Shown here piece by piece: positions 8,003-15,322 of a stretch of 25,419 bases of DNA. A program made the translations under genes and the position numbers. The notes below the pieces were generated by a model. The model had not been told where the DNA came from. It saw only the letters and a list, made by a program, of their open reading frames with translations, and did no database searches. The number at the start of each line of letters is the position of its first letter. Positions within the stretch are counted from its first letter, which is position 1. The stretch comes from a virus, in IMG/VR virus record IMGVR_UViG_3300025818_000166, positions 1-25,419 of that record; one strand, given 5' to 3'.

Positions 8003-8986
8003 TTACTCAGGCAGGGCCAGAACAAAACCAGCTTCAGGACGGTAAGCCTGAACGCCGTACAGGCAATCAGCCGTGTACAGGTTGCTCAGGTATTCCTGCT
8101 TGTACTGAGTCTGTGAGCGAATGCCAACTTGCTCAGCCAGCACGATAGCATCCCGGTGGAACAGGAGGCCAGCGCGTACAGCGATTGCAGTATCGGTAGC
8201 AACCTCACCAACCTCTTCGATAGTGGCGCAGTTGGAAGATACGTACACATCAATGCCGTACAGGTTACCAATCAAACCGCTGTCTACCTTGCCGCTGTTA
8301 ACGAAGTCGGTAGAAACGTATCGGTCGATGCCCATGACGGCGTTACGAGCTGACGGAGGGATGACTAGCGCGCGGCCGTCCATCGGTACATCGTTGTCGT
8401 CGAGCTTCTGGATCATGTCTCGGAAGAAAGCGTCCGTGAATACGTCAGCAGCAACGAGAGTGTCGTCGGTGTACTGAGTAGTGGTGCCACCGTCGTTGAA
8501 GAAACAGCCTGTGTGCTGGTAGTCAGTTTCTGCAACAGCGTCAGAGAATACAACAGCGCCGCCGTTACCGAACGCAGTACCTACAGAGTGCAGGTCAGTG
8601 TCGATACGCTTAGCAAGCGCGTAACCAGCGTCCTGAGTGTAGAACTGTCGAAGGCTGGACAGAGCCTGTACTTCAACGATGTCCTCAACCAGACGCGAGT
8701 ACTCGAAGTGACGGTTGATGTCAATCGTGATTTCGCTCTCAGTGTTAGCGATGATCGTAACTGCAGTGTCGGCAGCCTTAGCGTTTGCTTCGCCGCGAAC
8801 GGGAGCAGGAACGTGGATGGTGTCGCCTTTCTTGCCGGTCATCTTCATCTTCTTGACGAGGGGTGCCAGCTTGAGAGATTTCTCGTAAGCAGCGATGATC
8901 TCGTCAGACCAGATTTCCGGGATAAAGGTTGCAGCTTCAGTTTTTGCGGTATTACCGGCCGCGCCGGGATAAGTAGCCGTAGCCAT
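8003..8986 (-). CDS. Major capsid protein
   Basis: A 327-residue protein that starts MATATYPGAAGNTAKTEAAT. It has an early segment FIPEIWSDEIIAAYEKSLKL, a basic-then-polar stretch (about 45-60), and a region with RHFEYSRLVEDIVEVQA (about 92-108) and RIDTDLHS further on. These are typical of HK97-fold major capsid proteins of podovirus-like phages, which form the icosahedral shell. ATG at 8986 has AAGGAG upstream with optimal spacing. It directly follows the scaffold gene and is followed by a terminator, the normal arrangement for the most highly expressed virion gene. The length matches the family. The fold is an inference from sequence feel and order. Confidence 0.88.
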   Translation of the reverse strand: MATATYPGAAGNTAKTEAATFIPEIWSDEIIAAYEKSLKLAPLVKKMKMTGKKGDTIHVPAPVRGEANAKAADTAVTIIANTESEITIDINRHFEYSRLVEDIVEVQALSSLRQFYTQDAGYALAKRIDTDLHSVGTAFGNGGAVVFSDAVAETDYQHTGCFFNDGGTTTQYTDDTLVAADVFTDAFFRDMIQKLDDNDVPMDGRALVIPPSARNAVMGIDRYVSTDFVNSGKVDSGLIGNLYGIDVYVSSNCATIEEVGEVATDTAIAVRAGLLFHRDAIVLAEQVGIRSQTQYKQEYLSNLYTADCLYGVQAYRPEAGFVLALPE

Positions 8987-9002
8987 GATTTAGTCTCCTT
9001 GA

Positions 9003-9821
9003 CTATTTAACTCGACCTTCCTGATATGCGCGCATGATTTCAGGTTGAAGCGCCTCATATCGAGCGGGGTCATTTTTCATAAGTTTAATAAGGTCTGCCC
9101 GTCGGTAGACTTTCTTGGAGACTCCTTCACCACTTCCGCGAGCGCCACCAGTGCTTGCAGCTCTCAGATCACTCTTGCGAGCCTTCTGATCAGCAGCAAC
9201 AGTCTGCCTTGCAGCAGTCTTGCGCTCCTTGAACAAGCTAAACAGCTCATCAGCGGCCTCGGCATCGTACTGCTGGTCTGCTCTTACGAACAGTTGCTTA
9301 CGAATGTTAGACGCCTTGATCCACTCGGCAAAGCCAGCATCCTGCAAGATGTCTTGCATGTCAGGGTGCTTAGCCTGTAGAGTGGCCATAGCCGTTTGTT
9401 GCCTGTGTGCAGCAGCAGCTTCACGAGCCTCAATCACTGACGGGTGACTGTCGATAGCTCGGTGCACACTGCCCCGCGGGTCGGTGAAGTAGTCCAATTC
9501 ATCTACTTCGGTGCCAGCCTCTTGGTGAGGTGCCTGTTGTGGTGCACTCTGCTCAGCAATGTACTCATCCACAACCTTACGAAGTTCTCCAACCTCGCTC
9601 CCCTGCTTCCCTAGAGCTTTCTCAGCCTCTTGGTGCATCTGGACAACTTCCTCTAGGGATTTGCCTCGATACTTCTCAGGGATGTTAGGCTCGTTCTGGG
9701 GTTGCTCCTCCGCTTCGACAGTTTCGACGCTCTCGATTGGCTGAGTCCCATCATCTTCGTTTTCGATAGTATCTACTTGTTCCTCTTCAGGAGGTAGATC
9801 AATCAATCCAGCTCTTGACAT
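9003..9821 (-). CDS. Capsid scaffolding protein
   Basis: A 272-residue protein with a very acidic N-terminal third (about 11-50, rich in E, D, Q), then helices starting IPEKYRGKSLEEVVQMHQEA (about 48-67) with coiled-coil character, a Gln/Ala-rich linker, and a basic C-terminal region (KKVYRRADLIKLMKNDP near 240-256). The acidic helical body plus a basic C-terminal helix that docks on the coat protein is the pattern of phage scaffolding proteins. The gene lies immediately before the major capsid gene, as expected. The phrase YRGKSLEEVV is common in such proteins. It guides procapsid assembly and then leaves. GGAGATT precedes the ATG. Confidence 0.85.
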   Translation of the reverse strand: MSRAGLIDLPPEEEQVDTIENEDDGTQPIESVETVEAEEQPQNEPNIPEKYRGKSLEEVVQMHQEAEKALGKQGSEVGELRKVVDEYIAEQSAPQQAPHQEAGTEVDELDYFTDPRGSVHRAIDSHPSVIEAREAAAAHRQQTAMATLQAKHPDMQDILQDAGFAEWIKASNIRKQLFVRADQQYDAEAADELFSLFKERKTAARQTVAADQKARKSDLRAASTGGARGSGEGVSKKVYRRADLIKLMKNDPARYEALQPEIMRAYQEGRVK

Positions 9822-9848
9822 AGCTTATTAATCTCCGTGACTAAATCA

Positions 9849-10067
9849 TTATGGAGTGGGTTTTCTGCCGGCCTTTTCGTGCTCTTTCACCCATCGCATG
9901 TGTCTGCCGGGGAAATCCCCAGAGGCACCTTCGAGATGGAAAGCCGGAGCCGACAGTTGTCTGGTAGCATCTTTGCCGCAGTCGCACCTTGTGACCTTGA
10001 CATCGCCGCGTACCATCTTTTCTGTTACGTGCCCTTCCGGGCACTTAAAATCAAAAATCTTGAGCAT
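9849..10067 (-). CDS. Small zinc-ribbon protein (FmdB-like)
   Basis: A 72-residue protein starting MLKIFDFKCPEGHVTEKM. It has one pair CPEGH (about 9-13) and one pair CDCG (about 27-30), then the phrase LSAPAFHLEG followed by GDFPGRHMRWVKEHEK. This matches small zinc-ribbon proteins of the FmdB type that many phages carry between portal and capsid genes. Their role is not established. I chose the ATG at 10067 because GAGGAGGG lies just upstream; a longer frame to 10169 would extend into the neighbouring gene without a good site. It overlaps the upstream gene by 17 bases. Confidence 0.8.
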   Translation of the reverse strand: MLKIFDFKCPEGHVTEKMVRGDVKVTRCDCGKDATRQLSAPAFHLEGASGDFPGRHMRWVKEHEKAGRKPTP

Positions 10068-10302
10068 CTTCGCCCTCCTCAGCCTGCTCTCTAGCAACAG
10101 CCACCGTGTCGGAGAAGTACAACACAGACCGTAGCGCAGCAATCTGGCCATGTCTGCGATGCAGCTCATCTGCCGTCTTGACCGTCGTCAGGTCGTTCAG
10201 CAGTGCAATCTTGTTCTCAACCTCCTCAATGAGCAGCTTGTAGCCCTCACTGTTAAACATCACGTTCAGGTGGTCGAAGTATTCCTCTAGCTCCGGGGTC
10301 AT
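10051..10302 (-). CDS. Small acidic helical protein of the head module
   Basis: An 83-residue protein, mostly helical and acidic (MTPELEEYFDHLNVMF, then IEEVENKIALLNDL, and an EEGEDAQDF end). HRRHGQIAALRSVL (about 48-61) resembles a phrase in small hypothetical proteins of phage head modules. It has AAGGAG before its ATG and is the first gene after a predicted promoter (10336-10365). It therefore leads the segment that also carries the zinc-ribbon, scaffold and capsid genes. Function is unknown; a head assembly or connector accessory is plausible only from position. Confidence 0.8.
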   Translation of the reverse strand: MTPELEEYFDHLNVMFNSEGYKLLIEEVENKIALLNDLTTVKTADELHRRHGQIAALRSVLYFSDTVAVAREQAEEGEDAQDF

Positions 10303-10335
10303 GGGTCTCCTTGATTATCCTCTGCAAGCAGGGCG

Positions 10336-10365
10336 ATACTATCACGGGGTTTTCGGTCTTGTCAA
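10336..10365 (-). promoter_or_regulatory. Sigma70-like promoter for the scaffold/capsid segment
   Basis: On the minus strand a perfect -35 TTGACA (10365-10360) is followed by 18 bases and a -10 TAGTAT (10341-10336). Transcription would start near 10329, giving a 5' leader of about 27 bases that includes the AAGGAG site of the next gene. The same 18-base spacing and a similar -10 context (GTG, one base, TAG) occur at the promoter before the terminase genes, 15050-15079. Confidence 0.6.
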
Positions 10366-10397
10366 CCCCGAGGTAGTCAATTTGACCGATATGTGGT

Positions 10398-10559
10398 CTA
10401 TTTCGCCTCCTTCTTGGCTGGAGCCTTCTTTGGCTCTGGCTCCGGCTTCTTTTCCAGTTGAGCAATGCGCTCCTCCAGAACCCCGACCCGGGCCGCCATC
10501 TTGCCGTAGCTGTCGTTTATCTCCTGCATCGCCCTGTTGAATTGTCCTTGTGAGATCAT
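10398..10559 (-). CDS. Small coiled-coil protein with Lys/Pro-rich tail
   Basis: A 53-residue protein starting MISQGQFNRAMQEINDSYGK. A heptad stretch (ARVGVLEERIAQLEKK, about 22-37) would form a short coiled coil. It ends in a Pro/Glu/Lys-rich tail (PEPEPKKAPAKKEAK). ATG at 10559 has GAGGAA 8 bases upstream, one base after the stop of the collagen-like gene. A trimerising or tethering role beside the collagen-like neighbour is possible. Function not recognised. Confidence 0.7.
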   Translation of the reverse strand: MISQGQFNRAMQEINDSYGKMAARVGVLEERIAQLEKKPEPEPKKAPAKKEAK

Positions 10560-10560
10560 G

Positions 10561-10782
10561 TTATGCTTCCTCGAGTGTAAATCTGCTGCCGTCCTTGCCG
10601 TCCCGGCCATCCTTGCCAGCCTTCCCGGCGGGGCCAGAGGGTCCGACCTTCCCGGTCTCGCCCTTTGGTCCCTGTGCTCCGTCCTTGCCGTTCAACCCCT
10701 TGCTCTTAGCAACGTCTGCGATTTTGCGCTCCAGCGCATCAAATACCGCAAGTATCTTCCCGTCCGTGGAAAATTTACTCAC
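10561..10782 (-). CDS. Collagen-like triple-repeat protein
   Basis: A 73-residue protein with a helical, heptad-like N-terminus (about 8-28, ILAVFDALERKIADVAKSK) and then 12 uninterrupted Gly-X-Y triplets (about 29-64, for example GKDGAQGPKGETGK), followed by SRFTLEEA. Collagen-like segments in phage proteins form trimeric stalks. The preceding helix could act as the trimerisation seed. GTG at 10782 overlaps the portal stop by 8 bases, with GGAGG upstream. It sits straight after the portal gene, not within the fibre cluster, so it may be a head fibre, decoration or connector stalk. The role is inferred. Confidence 0.8.
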   Translation of the reverse strand: MSKFSTDGKILAVFDALERKIADVAKSKGLNGKDGAQGPKGETGKVGPSGPAGKAGKDGRDGKDGSRFTLEEA

Positions 10783-12751
10783 CAGAAAGCCTCCGCATCA
10801 GCTCCATCTCGGCTGCAACCCCGTTTTCTGCGTCTGCCTTTGCCTGCTCGGCCTCACCCTCCTTGATCTGGAGGTCGCGCTCCTTCAGGGACAACTCGGC
10901 TACCCGCATCCTGCGCTCGAACTCCTTATCATCGGAATCGCCGGCTTGCAGGTTCTTGGTGGCAGCGGCCATCTTGTCGATCTCGACCTCCATAGGAATG
11001 TACTGAGTCTCTGTGGCGTACTTCTGAGCGCGTGACATAGACTCTTGAGCAGATGCCTGTAGAGCTTGCGTCTGAGCGTTCTGGAAGTCCAGTTGAGCCT
11101 GCTGCATAGCCATCTGGGCCTGCTGCGCTTCCGGCGAAGGCTGGTTAGCTTGACGCAGAGAGGCGATCAGCTCCTCGCGGTTGGCGAGGTTCATATTGTC
11201 GATGATAGACTCGACCAGTGTGGAGTACAGTGGCGAATCCGGCGGCATGGTCTGCAAGAGCTGTACCAGTTGCGTGACCTCGTACTCGCGGGCGATGATG
11301 CCTAGGGTGGAGGTTGCTCGGAAGTTGTAATCTGATACAGGGTATGATTCCGGGTCAAACTGCATGTATCGGTGTGCAGCCTTCTTGACGAACGGGATCA
11401 GGAATGAATCTTGGAAGTTAATCAGTGTTCGCTTGTGCCGCTTGATGATGGCACCCAGAGACATAGAGATGCCCGCAGCGGTGGCTTCACCGTTGACCTG
11501 ACCAGCAATGCCGGCTGAGTCTACTGCGCCTGTAGCCTGCTGCACCATCTGCTGAAGCGATGCGGCTTGAGCGAACGTGATCTGGCTTACCTGACCAAAG
11601 TTGAACGGGTGCAGGACTTCACGCGGGTCACCGTTGGTGATCAGCATCTTGCCCGGACGAATCTCTGGCTTAGCACCTCTCGGCATACGTGTGGCGTCTA
11701 CGGCCATCATCGGGTGCACTGTGAGGGCCAGAGCGTCGATGCGAGCGCGTATCTCTGCATCCAGAGCCTTCTGCGAGTTGTACCCTTTCTCGCACACACC
11801 TCGACCCCAGAATCGACCGGGAACCACATCCCACGGGAATGCGACAACCGGACGATCCTGCATCATGTACGGATTCTCCTCGGCTTTGAGCAGGACGCCA
11901 CCATTAGCGATTACGACGACGGCTTCCACGTACATGTCCTCACCCTCTACTTCAGTCTCTTTGGCGAGAATGTCGCGAGGCACGAGGCCGTAGTACTTGG
12001 TCAGCCTGATCTTGTCGTCATGGTAGACGGTCAAGTCTTGGTCTGGCTCGATGTCAGCATCGGGTGAAGCCGTACCGACAGGCACATCGTTGTAGACGCC
12101 CTGCTCCTGAAGCTGATCAACGTGGTGCGCCGATACGAACTCATCGATAGCAACACCCATCGCATCATCTACGCAAGTCGCGACAGGGTCGATCAGGAAG
12201 TTCTGGGGCAGCACAGGGTTCATCTTGACGCAGACACGCTCTGTGATGTTCACGCCAAACGCCTGCAACTGACCATCCATCAGTGGTTGAGTAGCTGGCG
12301 CAGCGTAAGGACGCTCCTCGATAACCAGCTCACCGATGCCTGTACCGAACACGGCAGCGTTAATCAAACATTCTGAGACGGCCTTCCGCACCTTGTTGTA
12401 CGCGAAGTCCTCCTCCAGTTTGTTTCTCAGGAACATGGCGTCTGCGCTGTCCTGATCCATCATGTCGTCAGAGATGTCGAACCATCGACCCCTGCCGAAT
12501 GTAGCTTCTTCCATTTCCGCAACGTTAGACTCTACGGCCTGTTGCAGCGCCGGAGCGATGATCCTGCTGCGCTCTGATGCTCTGGTGGAATCCTCCTGCG
12601 CCCAGATACCACGCCACAGCCTGTAGTATTCCTGATGCTTGTCGGCGTAGTTGCCCTCGTAGTGATTGCGCCAGTTGTCGCACTTGGTCATCACCCAGTC
12701 GGCTAGGCTCTCGTCGGCCATCAGCACATCGCTTTCAAAAATGTCAGTCAT
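10775..12751 (-). CDS. Portal protein (head-tail connector)
   Basis: A 658-residue protein of the size usual for podovirus-type portals. It has an acidic helical N-terminus with DWVMTKCDNWRNHYEGNYA, a middle with FLIDPVATCVDDAMGVAI and AFPWDVVPGRFWGRGVCEKG, which resemble portal wing and stem segments, and a Gln-rich C-terminal coil (about 565-605). It follows the large terminase by 6 bases, the usual order, and would form the dodecameric ring through which DNA is pumped. AGGATAAC precedes the ATG. The identification rests on order, size and residue pattern. Confidence 0.88.
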   Translation of the reverse strand: MTDIFESDVLMADESLADWVMTKCDNWRNHYEGNYADKHQEYYRLWRGIWAQEDSTRASERSRIIAPALQQAVESNVAEMEEATFGRGRWFDISDDMMDQDSADAMFLRNKLEEDFAYNKVRKAVSECLINAAVFGTGIGELVIEERPYAAPATQPLMDGQLQAFGVNITERVCVKMNPVLPQNFLIDPVATCVDDAMGVAIDEFVSAHHVDQLQEQGVYNDVPVGTASPDADIEPDQDLTVYHDDKIRLTKYYGLVPRDILAKETEVEGEDMYVEAVVVIANGGVLLKAEENPYMMQDRPVVAFPWDVVPGRFWGRGVCEKGYNSQKALDAEIRARIDALALTVHPMMAVDATRMPRGAKPEIRPGKMLITNGDPREVLHPFNFGQVSQITFAQAASLQQMVQQATGAVDSAGIAGQVNGEATAAGISMSLGAIIKRHKRTLINFQDSFLIPFVKKAAHRYMQFDPESYPVSDYNFRATSTLGIIAREYEVTQLVQLLQTMPPDSPLYSTLVESIIDNMNLANREELIASLRQANQPSPEAQQAQMAMQQAQLDFQNAQTQALQASAQESMSRAQKYATETQYIPMEVEIDKMAAATKNLQAGDSDDKEFERRMRVAELSLKERDLQIKEGEAEQAKADAENGVAAEMELMRRLSGE

Positions 12752-12757
12752 GTTATC

Positions 12758-14011
12758 CTAGTATCCTGCGTGAAAGTCCAATACTTCGTATTCGCCAACC
12801 TCCATGTCGCTATGATAAGCCACATTGGAGAGCTGGTCAACATATGCTAATGCGTCCACAAGGTCGTCGTGAGTCAGTGGGTCAGGGAACTGGAATAGTT
12901 GGTCAAGGAACTTCATGTTCCAATCGCCCTTCTTCAGCTCCACATACCCGTTCTCAAATCGGCCCTGTAGCGCCCACATGATTCGGTCTGTCTTGTTCTT
13001 GTTGCCGTGGGTCAGCTCCTCAATCCTGAAGAACGTCCCGTATTTCTTCTGAAGGTCCATGATGGGCTTCATCACGGCCTGCTTGGCTATGCCTCGCTCG
13101 ATTCCGACAGATACTGGCTGATAATCTCTGACGGCTTGGAATATCTTTGCCGCAGTCTCCTCAACCGTCCAGCGTCCGTGTATAATGTTCTCAACGACCC
13201 ATCCTTCTGTAGAGACATGGACAACAGCAATCGCCGTGTCGTCGAGCCGGGAGTTCTTGCCTGTTTTCTTTCCAACCTGTTCAAACCCCGCTAAGTCGAT
13301 GGCTATGTAGGTGGACCCACTCGGCTTGTCGCCAGAGAAGTATTTGATCCAGTCCTCCTTGAACATCTCAGACCCTCTAGCCTCGAACGAAGCTAGGAAC
13401 TCTTGTCTGAAGGCGTATGATGACATACTGCGCTTGGCTATGTCAATCTCCTCTGGGTCCAGCAGAGGGTTGTCGTATGAGGTGAAGTGCCACGCCCGAT
13501 ATGTCGGATCATCGTTCAGCTCGGCGTACTTGTACAGCTCATAGAAGTGGTTTCGGCCCATCGGAGTACCGATAAACAGCGCGTTACCCTTCTGGTCAGC
13601 CAGTGCGGGCCGTAGAATCTCCTCGAATACAGAGGGCTTCATGTCGGCATATTCGTCCAGCACGAGGTACTTCAGGGACACACCACGCATGGTTTCCGGT
13701 CTGTCAGCGCCCTTGAGACTGATTACAGCCCCGTTGATCAGGGTAATCTGGAGGTTGTTGATATGCGAACTCTTAACCACCGGCCTCCCAAGGTCCAGCA
13801 GCAGGTTCCACATGATGTCCCTAGCCTGACCCTGCGTTGGTGCCACGTAGAACACCTGCCCGGGCTTGTCGCTCAGGGCGTTGATGATGAGCTTCCACGC
13901 AGCATAGCGAGACTTCCCGCAGCGTCTACCGGCTGCTACCACCTGAAATCTAGTTGAATCCACCCAAAGTTCCTGTTGCCACGGCAGAAGCTCTACACTA
14001 AGATCGCTCAA
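12758..14011 (-). CDS. terL: Terminase large subunit (packaging ATPase and nuclease)
   Basis: A 417-residue protein. The ATPase half shows Walker A AAGRRCGKS (about 26-34), Walker B YLVLDE (about 115-120) and a coupling-type FIGTP (about 146-150). The RNase H-like nuclease half begins IAIDLAG (Asp239) and ends with the acidic cluster THDDLVDALAY typical of the family. It docks on the portal, cuts concatemeric DNA and drives packaging. The start is TTG at 14011 with GAGGA upstream, because the frame has a stop shortly before and no ATG. The tiny frame 13998-14111 overlaps its start by 14 bases. Confidence 0.93.
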   Translation of the reverse strand: MSDLSVELLPWQQELWVDSTRFQVVAAGRRCGKSRYAAWKLIINALSDKPGQVFYVAPTQGQARDIMWNLLLDLGRPVVKSSHINNLQITLINGAVISLKGADRPETMRGVSLKYLVLDEYADMKPSVFEEILRPALADQKGNALFIGTPMGRNHFYELYKYAELNDDPTYRAWHFTSYDNPLLDPEEIDIAKRSMSSYAFRQEFLASFEARGSEMFKEDWIKYFSGDKPSGSTYIAIDLAGFEQVGKKTGKNSRLDDTAIAVVHVSTEGWVVENIIHGRWTVEETAAKIFQAVRDYQPVSVGIERGIAKQAVMKPIMDLQKKYGTFFRIEELTHGNKNKTDRIMWALQGRFENGYVELKKGDWNMKFLDQLFQFPDPLTHDDLVDALAYVDQLSNVAYHSDMEVGEYEVLDFHAGY

Positions 14012-14111
14012 CTTCGTCCTCGTCGGATAGGTTGCCAGTCCAATTCAGGTCGGACTGTTGGGCAAATATCACCCTGTAGTCCTTCTCCTGCACCTCATTC
14101 TCATTTTCCAC
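13998..14111 (-). CDS. Possible 37-residue ORF coupling lysozyme and terminase genes
   Basis: Between lysozyme and large terminase a frame runs from GTG 14111 to TAG 13998 (about 37 residues: VENENEVQEKDYRVIFAQQ, then a WTGNL phrase and an acidic DEDEVERS end). It overlaps the lysozyme stop and the terminase TTG start, so it spans the whole gap. The composition looks protein-like, but the SD before GTG 14111 is weak; an inner GTG at 14093 is an alternative. It may be a real small protein, or a translated linker that feeds ribosomes to the TTG start. No family is recognised. Confidence 0.35.
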   Translation of the reverse strand: MENENEVQEKDYRVIFAQQSDLNWTGNLSDEDEVERS

Positions 14112-14619
14112 CGGTTAACATCCCGCGCTTGGCCTTCTTCTTGGGCTTCATGGCCCGCACAGCATCCGCCACACGCTCCATTCTCCCCTGCACCCCATGG
14201 GGCTTGCCGGATTCGTTCAGTTTTTTCGATATTTTGTAGTCGTCGTTATCGAGGAACTCGTCCGCCGCCTCTGCGTACTTACCTTGGTTGAACAGCCTGC
14301 GGAATTTAGGCGATCCCTGCAGATCACCCCTATAAGCGGCCTGTATTAGCTCTCCCTGCACTCCCTCCGGCAACCGGTCGAAGTCCTTGATCATCTTCTT
14401 GGCTGTGTCTTCGTGAGCCTTAAACGTCTCATCGAAGCCCATGCCCCGGTACTTGCCTGTCTGGCCCACACCAGACGTCAGAATGCCCTTGTCGTCGCGG
14501 TAGTCACCCGCAACATAGCCTTCCTCTTCAACTACCCGCTTCTCGGGGTTGGTCAAAGGTCTGCCCAGCTCCTGCTCGACGACCCTGATGGCCTGTTGCC
14601 CGAAATACTGCTTAGCCAT
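14101..14619 (-). CDS. T4-type lysozyme (GH24), endolysin or virion lysozyme
   Basis: A 172-residue protein. Residues 33-54 align with T4 lysozyme 11-32: Glu33-Gly34, Asp42, Gly45 and Thr48 match Glu11-Gly12, Asp20, Gly23 and Thr26 with identical spacing. The whole catalytic triad is therefore present. One change is Gln53 where T4 has His31. The protein cuts the glycan of peptidoglycan. There is no signal peptide, so export would need a holin or the protein would act from the virion. The C-terminus is strongly basic (KPKKKAKRG). I chose ATG 14619 for its GGAG site; it overlaps the small terminase gene by 8 bases. Its position between terminase subunits is unusual. Confidence 0.85.
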   Translation of the reverse strand: MAKQYFGQQAIRVVEQELGRPLTNPEKRVVEEEGYVAGDYRDDKGILTSGVGQTGKYRGMGFDETFKAHEDTAKKMIKDFDRLPEGVQGELIQAAYRGDLQGSPKFRRLFNQGKYAEAADEFLDNDDYKISKKLNESGKPHGVQGRMERVADAVRAMKPKKKAKRGMLTGGK

Positions 14620-15040
14620 CCGTAAACTCTCCTTCCTCAAACTCGCCATCTAGGGGTTGGTCAGGAATGCTGACTCCGCCAACACCCGTTATGTTGATCT
14701 GTATCGAGCTCTTGCCGGCACCCTTGGTCACTTCCTGCTCAAACGCAGCAGATGGCAACACCCTGTCCATAACCAGCTTCCATGCGGCTGACTGGTGCTT
14801 GTGATCGTCGTCCAGTGCGGCGTCAAATATCTTCTCCAGCACCAATGCGGACTTCGGAGACGCCAACATCCGGGCCTTGTACTCGTTGATGACCGCTGCA
14901 TCACCCTTTGGACGCCCAACAGCACCCCGATTGCCCTTCTTCTTGGCCTCGATCTCGGACTTCTTGGGCCTGCCACGCTTCCGGACGTTGATTTCCTTGC
15001 GCTCGGCCACTCTCTTCTGGTCTGATGCTGATAATGTCAT
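14612..15040 (-). CDS. DNA-binding protein, probable terminase small subunit
   Basis: A 142-residue protein. The N-terminal third is very basic and carries two AT-hook-like motifs, RGRPKK (about 22-27) and GRPKG (about 42-46). A helical region follows (YKARMLASPKSALVLEKIF, then HQSAAWKLVMDRVLP) and then an acidic tail. Small terminase subunits bind the packaging site and hand DNA to the large subunit. The helical part and its place as the first late gene, near the central noncoding region, support this call. A general DNA-binding protein is the alternative. The ATG has no SD and lies only about 3 bases from the predicted transcription start, so the mRNA may be leaderless. Confidence 0.65.
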   Translation of the reverse strand: MTLSASDQKRVAERKEINVRKRGRPKKSEIEAKKKGNRGAVGRPKGDAAVINEYKARMLASPKSALVLEKIFDAALDDDHKHQSAAWKLVMDRVLPSAAFEQEVTKGAGKSSIQINITGVGGVSIPDQPLDGEFEEGEFTDG

Positions 15041-15049
15041 AGGGGACGC

Positions 15050-15079
15050 ACTCTAACACAGGCTCCTGAGAGCTGTCAA
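15050..15079 (-). promoter_or_regulatory. Sigma70-like promoter for the terminase/late genes
   Basis: On the minus strand TTGACA (15079-15074) lies 18 bases from TAGAGT (15055-15050). A transcript would start near 15043, about 3 bases before the ATG at 15040. The spacing and the sequence around the -10 resemble the promoter at 10336-10365. Confidence 0.6.
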
Positions 15080-15211
15080 GAGGCGTTTAGGAGATGGGCT
15101 ATACAATGCAACAGGGTAGGACAGGAAAACGCCTGAGAGGGCTTCTGAGGAGCTCTGAGAGGGTGTATCGGGCCCCATTTTCCTCCTTTTTTACAATACA
15201 GAATACACGTT

Positions 15212-15242
15212 TGGAATCAATGGCTTACCGGATTCCATTTTT
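15212..15242 (+). terminator. Possible plus-strand terminator hairpin
   Basis: TGGAATC and GATTCCA form a perfect 7-bp stem around a 12-base loop, followed directly by TTTTT. No gene upstream on the plus strand needs it, so it may stop stray transcription, end a small RNA, or simply be part of an AT-rich unwinding region next to the iterons. The stem is AT-rich and therefore only moderately stable. Confidence 0.35.
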
Positions 15243-15322
15243 GCCCTATTTTGTATCTGGGAGGGTGCCAATTATAATCAAGCATGGCGTTCCCCTCCCC
15301 CGGTGGGGTCAATTAGTCAGAA

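Noticed and set aside
8513-9010. 165-codon plus-strand frame over the capsid gene
   Set aside because: It lies antisense to a gene with clear ribosome site and protein pattern; the reading is an artefact of the codon use of the capsid gene.
11567-12067. 166-codon plus-strand frame over the portal gene
   Set aside because: Antisense shadow with no ribosome site and no protein-like pattern.
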